This document shows positions 50,964-60,263 of a stretch of 64,000 nt of DNA, piece by piece. Origin of the DNA: Bigelowiella natans CCMP2755 (lineage: Eukaryota > Cercozoa > Chlorarachniophyceae); assembly GCA_000320545.1 (NCBI GenBank), contig ADNK01003147.1, forward strand, positions 1 to 64,000, read 5' to 3'. A model generated the notes under the pieces. The model made no database searches. It saw only the letters and a program-made list of their open reading frames with translations, and was not told where the DNA came from. Within the stretch, counting starts at the first letter, position 1. Each line of letters begins with the position of its first letter. Both the position numbers and the translations under genes were made by a program.

Positions 50964-51195
50964 ATTTACGAGGGTCTGTTCGCACGCGCGGGTGTACAAA
51001 TGTACACAGGAAGAGAGTGTTTTCATTTTTCAATCGAAACACTAAAAAACACACATCAAGTAGTTGTATTTTGGGAATAGTAGCGGGTAAACTTACATCG
51101 ACAAGGTTTTCTATTTTAGGGTATTTCGAGTTCCTTGAAATGCTCTGTGCCTCGAGAGGCAAGGCCAAAAGAAACGCTAGAATCCACCGAGCCAT
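42582..51195 (-). CDS. Large secreted cysteine-rich modular protein, 13 exons
   Basis: Exons: 51195-51097, 50912-50840, 50506-50453, 50126-50027, 49953-49855, 49669-48129, 48015-47943, 47846-47519, 47235-47021, 46649-46122, 45661-44295, 43612-43242, 42902-42582; the sum is 5,169 nt (1,722 residues), every phase fits. A signal peptide starts the protein (MARWILAFLLALPLEAQS). A beta module recurs: VSGLKPSKR or ISGLQTSKRY, then Y..DIQAG, then DSTGKLTF or EKGEIIFYF and GGGHxxxSxIGI (near 48.2-47.8, 46.7-46.2, 45.6-45.4 kb). The end holds at least two copies of a Cys module (LCP..., TFTSAECGGKLP, then C-P-G-C). No TM is seen. I do not recognise the family; a secreted lectin-like or matrix role is only a guess. 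Introns hold long microsatellites. Confidence 0.78.
43629..50960. repeat. Microsatellites in introns of the secreted-protein gene
   Basis: (GT)n 43629-43661; (GA)n 43755-43792; (TA)n 45925-45942; (CA)n 45989-46022; (CT)n 46720-46752; (TA)n 46818-46842; (CA)n/(GA)n 46880-46928; (GA)n 47251-47290; (CA)n 47851-47882 and (TA)n 47887-47922; (GT)n 49685-49718; (TA)n 50249-50297, 50531-50573 and 50921-50960. Almost every intron has one. Confidence 0.93.
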
Positions 51196-52144
51196 GATGA
51201 TCTCTAATGAGAAGAAGTCGCGAGAGATGCAATCAGCAGAACAATTTTGTCACATTTCATTTGTATGGGTTGAGCCGCAGCTTGTATACCTCTCCGCATC
51301 CTTCTTTAGTGCATGCCAAAGAACGCGACTTTCTTATAGGTCCCAGTCAGGGGCATTCGAGGTGGAATGGAGATCAAGCCCGCATGGACTCCACCTTCGT
51401 GGAGCCGGTGATATCGAGATTTTATAAATGCGACTTAATACAATCTTTGTCGCTTATCAATATTGTCCAGTATTTCTCATAAATGAGACACCTGCATGAC
51501 GAAGTGACATTGGAATTCAGATTCAAAACTTCGTTTGGAAGCTCGGAGGATCGTTCTTATTATGTACTTACGACACAATCTGAATGATCTCAGAATGATA
51601 ATATACCATGTTTTTGCATGTATTTCTTTATATGATGTACTCTCAAAATTAGTATTAAAGCTGAATTATTCCAACATTGGGGATGAGGGATGCGAGCACC
51701 AGTAACGGCTTGCTTAATACCGCGTAAATACCGTCGTAATTCACGCGTTTTGCGCAAAATCGGTCAAAAAAACATGGATTGATCTAGATCTAGACCTAGT
51801 TTAGAGTGTGACAGGCCTTATTAGATCTATCGCAGAAATCGTTTTCGGGCATGCAGTGTAACGAGACATCACTTTTCGGCCATCGTCAGTTAGATCTACA
51901 CACCTATCTAAATGCGCAAGCAGGGAGAATGCGAAAAATATTTTCAAGGAGGGCGTTAGACAGGAGGAGGAAGAGGACAGCCTTCTACGATATATCTAAC
52001 CGCAAATATCATGTCGCAATTGTGTAATTGCCGGCATTACATAATTTCAAAAACATCTCCAAACATCTCCCTAAGAATCTACAGGCCTGGACCACTTCTC
52101 GAGACTTCCCTGCGCAACAACCATCGTGGTCATCTAACTAGACA
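51196..52144. other. Divergent intergenic region
   Basis: It separates the minus-strand secreted-protein gene from the plus-strand two-TM gene and must hold both promoters. Several AGATCTA words occur (about 51,785-51,830 and 51,895). TpA is at normal frequency. No promoter motif can be assigned. Confidence 0.4.
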
Positions 52145-53307
52145 ATGGAGTTCATCAAAAAGAATCTTGTCCTGCAATATCCCAAGACAAAACAGGGTAG
52201 ATCTAAATCATACGTTTTGGTTTGAGGCGCATTTCTCATCAATGAATTGCTACAGGTAAGCAAGAATACATCGGTTACTACTTCATCCTTGCAGTTGTCT
52301 TCGGCCTGCTGATAGCCTTCTACTCCGTCCAAGAGGTCACTATCACAGAACAGAGTTCCACAGATGGAGATGGATGCACAGCGAACGATGTTACTTTTAA
52401 TTCAGTCCTCGGCAGTGTTCAAAATCTTCCTTATAACGACGGGGACTGCTACAATAGTATCTACAAAGTAGTCAACGAGTCAATATATATGAACTTCCTT
52501 CACCAATGCTTTTATGATCCTACCGATAGCACCAGCCCTTATACACATACTTCAACGTGGGAAGCTTCATACTACAATGGTGCAACGGTTACTGTCATGA
52601 CCAAAGTGGGTTTCACCGCCGCGACCCAGATATCACAGACGGATCAGCAAGAATACGCTCGCTGCTACCAAGCCACACCTCCTGGGATAATTGATTACGA
52701 GGACAACATCTGCTGCACTGGCACTTCAAGTCCAGGGTACTGTCTTCCTACATATACAGGAACAAGCTGGAACCTAGCTAATTGTCCGAGCACTGAAACA
52801 GTAAGTAACAAAAGCTGAAGTAAAACTTTTGAAAATAAGCAGTTGATGAATACAATGTGTGAGAGTGTGAGAGACTTGTGCTTCGGTTTCTGGCTGCGCC
52901 AGCAGATGATTTTAGAACGATGAGTGCCTACCGAGAAATTGACTGATTTGAATCTGTGTCAGATTAAGCCTGGACAACTTCTAAAAAATTCTCCGGACGG
53001 AATATTTAGTCTACTCACTGACGCTGAGAAAGATACTATTATCTCTCAATATGCCGTATCTTTTGATAATACTGTAAAAGGAATGTGCAGATTTGCTCCT
53101 CAAAGTGTAACCTACACGTGTGATAGGAAGATCAAACAGTCACCGATATCGATTTTAGTCACCTGCATTACTCTCTGGACTAGCATTGCTGCTTATGTTC
53201 TGTCCGCTTTTTCTATGTACTATGGCCCTGACCCTGAAGAAGACGCGAGTAGCCCAGTCGTGAGTGCTGCTGTCGAGCTCAAATCGTCTTCGACAAAGCC
53301 TGTGTGA
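52145..53307 (+). CDS. Two-transmembrane protein with a cysteine-rich extracellular loop
   Basis: Exons 52145-52196, 52256-52800 and 52963-53307 join in phase (phase 1, then phase 0), giving about 313 residues. A short Lys-rich N-terminus (MEFIKKNLVLQYPKTKQ) precedes TM1 (YYFILAVVFGLLIAFYSV). A loop of about 220 residues with at least ten Cys (including ICCTGTSSPGYC) follows, then TM2 (ISILVTCITLWTSIAAYVL) and a cytosolic tail rich in Ser and acidic residues. The topology resembles BK-channel beta subunits and other 2-TM auxiliary proteins, but I see no diagnostic sequence. The start is the first ATG in an exon with a good donor; an earlier start is not excluded. Confidence 0.72.
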
Positions 53308-53339
53308 TGGTCTCAGATTCTTAAAAAACAGCGATCACA

Positions 53340-54243
53340 ACCAAAGTAATCAGCATGGTCTCTGGCCCAGCAAGATTGTAAGACATCTGTGCATTTGTTT
53401 TTCAGCATGACATGTCTTCAGTGTGCACTTCATGTCTTCATTTTCACACAGATTCCCAAAACAACATTGCACATGCGCACCGCCTGTCTGTGACACACAT
53501 GCGCTAAAAGAAGTGACTGCTATGCCAGCAAAGGCAGGCAGTGCTGTGGAATCGAATGGTCCGTGCATGCATGAACAGATCCGCACTTGCTTAGTTTTTG
53601 GTCGGCGCTGCATGTGCCGGCAAATTATTAGAAGCTTGCTTCACAGTGTCATGCATTTGGATGAATGCTAGAATGCGTGACGCACTTATTCGTCCGCAGG
53701 CGGCCAGACCAAATGCCTGATCGACAGCGCAGTGTCGCAGGCGCCCCGCCAATGTGTGCACACGTACGGCATGCCACATGCGCATCGCATGTCAAATTGA
53801 GCACCAAAGCAGGCCAACAAGTTGATGTGCTACGCACAGCTGTCATCATGGGATACGAAACATTCGACATGCGCGCAAGTGCGTGCATGCGTGCGCACAT
53901 CAATTGTGTGCCGCGAATGCACCACGTGCAGCATCACAATGACACTGTGACTGCTCGCATCGCGCAGTCGCGATCATGAGCAATGAGCACCACTGGCCGT
54001 GCATCACATCTAGCTAGGCTAGTTAGCCATGCCAACATGCCACACCAGCATTCGTGCGTTCTCACGCGATTTTTACTCATTGTTAGCGGCACGCTGACCA
54101 ATCAGTCTCCATTGAATTCTTTCTTGTTCTGTGCTCCTTGGCACGTTTTTTTTCTCTTTCCTGTTATCTCAATTTTCTCTCTCTCCATCACGTTGCCAAT
54201 TCTTTCTTCCTTGTTCCTCACGTCTCTCTGCCTCTCTTTCTTC

Positions 54244-54279
<36 letters not shown>

Positions 54280-55230
54280 TCTTTCTCCGCCCCCCCCTTC
54301 CTTTTCCAACGTGCATTTCCTGATTTCTGGAACGGAGACGAGCGAGTTGTTTTGTCCACAGTTGCTCAATGGCACCAAACGTCAGAACCATCAGAGGTGA
54401 ATTTGGTCTGTGAACTCTGCCTTTTTTTGGGGTCAACAACACGGTGTTCTTTTTTGTTCATGCATCAGGTCATGACAGACACAGCAATGCTAGACACAGC
54501 AATGCACTACATGTATAACATGTGTTGTGTATTGCGTGCCTATCATGGTTGTTGTTCCTCAGCTGACCTCAGCTCACCTCCGACTTCCAGCAGCTTTCGT
54601 TTCAGACATGCTTGACAACATCCACCAGTTCTCCATGCGTGCCAGCACCAAGGACTCACAAGGTGCAATTGCAGATGCATGATGATCAACCGACACCCAA
54701 ACAAGGAGGCCAAGGCACACATTGTCTCCCAGTTCATGCTGTCGGGGACACCAATGTGACGTTCACAGTGCGCACCTCCGATGAGCCTGTGAGAGCAATT
54801 GTTTTTGGCGGTTCGGAGCGACTGGTGTCACTCTCCGCAGGACCCAACATTGCTTTTGAAGGAGGAGAATCGGTCGATCCAGCGCATGTTTCTTCCCGGT
54901 CATCGTTCAACTGGTCGCTCACTGACGTTGTTGCCAACGGAAACTGGGAAACGCTCTTCCGCCACGGGCCATCAGCAGCACAGCAGCACGTGCGCAGCAG
55001 CCCTCGTTTCCACCGACATTCTCACAGCCAACAAAACGTGCTTGCCAGAGCTCGTTGCGACCAGCAACGCCTCCAGATGGACAGATCGGGCAGGACACAG
55101 CAGATGATTCGCACTGCAGACGTGTCTCATCACGCAGATGACCGGTCTCTGCCACAACGTCCATGTTGAAGAAATGGGGGATGTGAAGACTGCGCACGAC
55201 AACTGCAATTTGGGATTGGATTTGAACGGC
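53340..55230. other. Island D: TpA-depleted intergenic segment
   Basis: TpA depletion begins about 30 bp after the stop codon of the two-TM gene and ends about 210 bp before the start codon of the PH gene. It is rich in TGCA, CATG and GCGCA words. It contains a CT-rich tract (54,175-54,300) and a relic of a REJ gene. Confidence 0.8.
54730..54975 (+). pseudogene. Relic of a REJ-domain gene inside island D
   Basis: The frame reads VTFTVRTSDEPVRAIVFGG, then SERLVSLS, GGESVDPAHVSS and SFNWSLTDVV. It aligns with the REJ exon at 9838-10085 of this window (ALEPVIARIYGG, DFRKVSI, FDASASYDQENPS, NFSWSVW). The similarity is distant, so the source is a paralog elsewhere. There are no exons for the rest of a receptor and TpA is nearly absent, so I treat it as a mutated fragment. 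Confidence 0.55.
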
Positions 55231-55439
55231 AATTCTTGAGTAAAACGGCCTACATTCATGGATTTATTCGAACAAATATTGCGAATTTTATGACACAAAC
55301 GCCCATAGATGGCTGACACGCATCCCTCTCCTAACACGAATCTGAAACAACACACGCCGCCCCCCCCGATAACCCTCTCTCCAACAAGCACTACCTGCAC
55401 ATAAAAATAAAACCAAACGATACAGCGGTTTTCAGATTA

Positions 55440-56295
55440 ATGGACGCAAAAGAACATTCATTAATCGCTACAGAAACCAGTGGTAAGCATGGAAAGAAGT
55501 AGTATTTAGGAATACAACTTCGCTCGTTCGACTATTCGTACGTCTTTCATTAACGCGCCCCAGCAACTCATGTTTGTCTTCTATTACTACAGGCGACGAC
55601 TATTTCTATCCGTCAGCGAAAAGCTTGCGAAATCCGAAAAAACAAGGTGATACTACTATCATAAAGCCATTGCATTCGTGTGCGAATATGAAGATTATCG
55701 TACTTTAAACATAAACGTGCAGGTTGGCTCATCAAGTACAAGCCTGGCTGCTTCTGCGATGTCTGGAAAAGACGATGGTACGTTTCTAGTTTCAACTAAG
55801 TTGGTATTCGTTTTGGATGGGCAGAGCTCCTTATTGTTACGATGATGAAAGACAATCCTTTTGGATTTGCGAAAACATACCTAGAAAGAGGAACTAAAAT
55901 TAGAGGAGTCTTTCACTGCAGCTTCGAATGCTAACGTGTGCGTTGGATATTGCTTCCAAAAAGAGTTCAAATGGTTTGGTTCTTATCGAATTATGGTATC
56001 GTGATTGCCTTTAAATGGTAAATTTAGGGTTGTGCTCCAAGGAGGCTACATCTTCAAATTCGAGCGGGTAGTAGTTGTCATCGTGGTTTTGTAACTCTAT
56101 TAGTCTAGAACAGCCATATGCCATATTTAAATTGAGAGGTACTGCTCTTTGAATGAATCCGTGTGCTTTCCACGGCCTCTCCTCTGTTTGTAGAAAGACT
56201 CTAAGAGGCCTAAGGGGCTGCCCATATCAGTCACCGAGACCAGTGCATCGATAGAGCGAAACACTTCCGACACTGATCAATACGTAATTAAATTA

Positions 56296-56367
<72 letters not shown>

Positions 56368-56537
56368 TATGTCTGTGTGTGTGTGTGTGTGCGTGTGCGT
56401 GTGCGTGTATATGTTTCTGAAATGTTGGTGTTCTATTTGAAGAATTTCCTCGGTCAAGATGATACATTCGCAATGTTTCCTATTTTTCATTTAGCAATAG
56501 GGTTTCATCACGGTGTTTTACGGTAATTATGTATTTT

Positions 56538-56599
<62 letters not shown>

Positions 56600-56890
56600 A
56601 TTTCAGGGGAAAGTCCTATGTATATCAAGCATTTCAAAGAAGCAAGTGTTTGCTACAGATGATGGTGGGTGCGTGTGTATAACTCATGAGACTGTCATTT
56701 TGAATATTGGAGATTTATCGGTTATCACTGTGGTACAATGGGGTTTGCCGCTACCACAAAACTATAGCAAGCTCTGTACTATGGCGCATACGACTGTGTT
56801 CAAATATTAACTAGTCTTCATAAACTTAAGCATTGATTATAACAACTTATTAGTGTGGAAGGCACAAATTATAAATATATATTATATATA

Positions 56891-56924
<34 letters not shown>

Positions 56925-57725
56925 GTGTGTGTGTGTGTGTGTTTGTGTGTGTGAGTGTAAATATTATGTTATATACTGTATTTTTATATAAATGTGTGTT
57001 ATTTGTGTATTAAAAACAATGAATTTAAGTAAAAACAATATTCTTAATATAGATGTTATACATTGTATCATAAAAATTTTATAATCTTATCGAAAGAGAT
57101 TTATAGTTTCGTATTTAATATACAAAGAAAGATACCATATGTACTTATCTGGCATATCTTTGCATTCGTAGTGGCCTTCTCTAAATCGAGTACTTTTGGT
57201 AGAATTGTATGGAGGTTTTTTTACACTTTCACGTCTTATTTTTACACACAGACGAAGAGCTGTACGAATGGATTGAAGCTATTCAGGTAATTCAACACGC
57301 ATACATATGCATATATAAATATATATTTATTTATTTATATTATATTTATATATATCATAATTGATATTTACAACGTGTGGAACTTTAAAGAGAATTTGCC
57401 GATATATTGTCATAACATGTACGTCGTTTTGGTTGTTTGCCATTGTAGAAGGCGAAGAATGATACAATAAAACAAAGGTGGGTATTTGTCTACTATCTGT
57501 AAGAATCTTGATATACGACGGATGCTGATTTCCTGAAAATGTAACAATAATTTACTTTTACATAAGCGCCGCATAAAGGTATTTGTTTTCAGAAGTCTAC
57601 GTGTTTGTTAATTAGTATTTTCGGTTGTGTTGTGTAGATTAGGGCACATGGAAATAGGGAGTGAAGATGCTTACGCACACCGAGCCGGTTTGCCGTCAGC
57701 AACAATTAGAACTTATGAAAAATAA
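55440..57725 (+). CDS. Small PH-domain protein with nine tiny exons
   Basis: Exons 55440-55482, 55593-55646, 55723-55777, 56028-56067, 56192 to about 56283, 56607-56664, 57252-57286, 57449-57477 and 57638-57725; all junctions are GT-AG and in phase, giving about 163 residues. The PH fold is visible in order: GWLIKYKPGCFCDVWKRRW, VVLQGGYIFKFER, a loop, GKVLCISSISKKQVFATDD, and the C-terminal helix DEELYEWIEAIQ. PH domains bind phosphoinositides or proteins at membranes; basic residues WKRR in beta 1-2 fit lipid binding. There is an N-terminal extension of about 32 residues and a tail of about 38. No other domain is seen. Confidence 0.78.
56300..56922. repeat. Microsatellites in introns of the PH gene
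   Basis: (TA)n 56300-56363, (GT)n 56376-56407, (CT)n 56540-56567 running into (GT)n 56566-56598 just before an acceptor site, and (TA)n about 56,880-56,922. Confidence 0.93.
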
Positions 57726-58775
57726 TGAGTTGTGTTTGTTTGTTTGATTCGATGCGTGCCATCCACACGTCTCCATAACTTTAGTGATTTGTTCGTTTTC
57801 GCATGGTATATAATTAGATGCTTCACTAACGTATCTACTGAATGATATATTTGGTATTTTAGGAGCTAGATTAGAAAAATTCAAAGCGCGAATAGAAGGG
57901 CGCGATGCAGCCCTCAATCAAGGACGCTTTGGAGTGGCAGACACGCCTTTTGGATGAACGGCTGTTTCATGGGCCGAACAGTATATTGTGTATAATCATT
58001 GAATTTACAAGCAATGAACCTTACTTATCAATGAGTTTTTAGCAAGCGTAGAATCAACATTCATTCATCACGTTGTCAAACATGATGATAAAGCCAGTTA
58101 GCATATGCTGCGCAGAACAAAAGCAAATCGAGTTTGTTCGCTATCGGTACCGCAAGACAGCTGGGAGCAGTAGCACGATGAGGTGACTGCGATGCCTCTC
58201 AAAAAGAAGATTTTCGTGCTGGTAAAACCGTAGATATTTATTGCCTGATCGATGTTGAGCATGCTATATATTGCATGCAACAGCTACATTGCCGCAGACA
58301 CCTGCTTTACTGCAACATGAGTGTTTAGACTGCAGGCCACACAACATGTACAACATATGCTAGCATCAGCAGCCTTTGTGTATATGCATTAACACTTTTG
58401 CTCTAATATGATATTCACATACATATTTATCATTATTGCTGCGTGTCCATGCACGATCGACACAACGAGGCTTTACTAGCGTAGCTGAAGGCACGCGGGC
58501 GCTTCACATTGTCACGCCTCAAACATTGTGTAGTGCACACTATATGTTAAAAGGATGATCATGCCTGCTGAACTTAATTCCCTTGTTGCAGATTCTCATG
58601 AAAGTCACCTTGTCTCAACAAAATGTGGCCCACAGAATCATCACAAAGGTGTACACACACGTCTTCAGTCAGGATCCGCAGCCAGGAGTTATTTTTTCCA
58701 ACATAGAATTATCGAAGTTCTAAGGAAAAATTGCTCTGGTTGCCATCAGATGAAGTAATTGAAGCAACATTCTTC
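57726..58775. other. Intergenic, nothing recognised
   Basis: No exon with good splice sites or a domain was seen. TpA is at ordinary frequency. Confidence 0.4.
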
Positions 58776-59775
58776 TCACATACATCCCTCAGGTTGCATT
58801 AATGCACAGTATGCGCTTTGACTTGCTGGGACAATGCTGACGTTGTTGTTGAAAAAGTTTGTCGGATCATATTTTTGTTTGATTTTGCAGCGTTTCACAT
58901 AGCTGTCTTTGTGGATCCAACGAGCATGACTTTTACTCCGCCAGTCAAATGCAGCGGCACATATATATCCAGAAAATAAATCTTTGCGGATAGGTTTCCA
59001 CTGCTTTCGTACCCATTCAATGCAGGGAGCTTTAATTTTTTCTTCCATCCACCCGCTCCAGGTTGCCATTAGCCAATTGATTTCGGAGTTACCAGGCCAT
59101 GCCATCTTTGAACATTTTCGTTGGGCTGCTCCACCAAAGTGGTAACATGCTGTTGAAAAAAATGGAACGTCTCCTGCCCCAGGTGGCAAGATGCTCAAAC
59201 ACCTTCCGACCGTTCTCACGAGATACAAACCCCCCGCAATGATAATAACTTGCTTTCCATGGAATACAGAAAAGCTGTTGTAGATTCCAATGCGTAATGC
59301 TGGCCCATGCATCCCCATCTTTATTGTGCTCATTTATTGGTTTTGCACCACAGTCTTTTGCGAGATCACGAAACATTGTCTCCCACTTCTTTGGCGAAGA
59401 AGTATTGATTCCCTTGCTCATACATATATTGAGCCATCCAAAATCCAACACCGGTTACTCCATCGGCAATCATAAAGCAAGGAAGTAAAAATACTGAATC
59501 TGGGAAAGAAGGATCTGGGAAAGAAGGATCTTCGTTGCATTTGCTCACAACGTCCCAAAGTTTTGTTGTATATTTTTATTCGAAGAAGTAGGCGCCCAAG
59601 CGAACCTCCTTTCCTTGATCTGGATCAACCATCTCATAATTTTTCTTGGTAATTTCTGTGACAATTCCGAAGCTTGGTGCTGCTCCACGGAGTGCAAAAA
59701 ACAGATCTTGATTCTCTTTCTCGGAGGCAACTTTGATGCTACCATCAGCCAAGGACACGGACCGATCTCAAACAT
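58776..59775 (-). pseudogene. FAD-linked oxidase (berberine-bridge-enzyme-like), 5' truncated and broken
   Basis: Reading 59758 downward gives the end of the FAD-binding domain (ADGSIKVASEKENQDLFFAL and APSFGIVTEI), then a TAA stop after AYFFE. The frame continues with KYTTKLWDVVSKCNEDPSFP, shifts near 59,380 to KKWETMFRDLAKDCG, and shifts again near 59,190 to PPGAGDVPFFSTACYHFGGA. The C-terminal BBE motif KYDPTNFFNNNVSI (about 58,830-58,875) is present. The N-terminal half of the FAD domain is missing. With one stop and two frameshifts it is a pseudogene. A 14-bp tandem duplication (PSFPDPSFPD) lies near 59,510. Confidence 0.78.
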
Positions 59776-60263
59776 TCTATACCTGACGTAAGATTATATA
59801 AACATCACGAAGGGGTGGTGACGATGAAGGACAGAATTAAATGCAGCAGGGATCACGAACCATTTCCGACAAGACGTTGTAGCCACCCAACCCCGACAGC
59901 GAAATGTGCGCCTACCCTGCTGCTCGGATGCTCGGATGCTCGGATGCTCGGATCCAGTGCATACTAAGAATCCATTGTCGCATCAATAAAATGACTTCAA
60001 TTCACGTTAATATCTATATCCTGATAAGAATCGATTGTCGCATGAATAAAATGTCATAAAATCACGGTAATGTGTACATAGCATTTTGGATCTTAAGGCT
60101 GATTTCCACCTTCATGATCACTGCAAGCCCTCCTCCCCCTCTCCAGCAGCCATTATTTCACTCGCATGTACCTGCACTTCACCTAACGCCAAGGATCATT
60201 TGAAAGTTCTAAAGGATAGAATAAAATGAGGCAATTGATTATAGTATATTGGTGTTGTTTCAG
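59776..60263. other. Intergenic and possible first exon of the CPBP gene
   Basis: The unit GCTCGGATG occurs four times in tandem near 59,925-59,951. The initiator exon of the CPBP gene should lie here, but I could not choose one. Confidence 0.35.
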
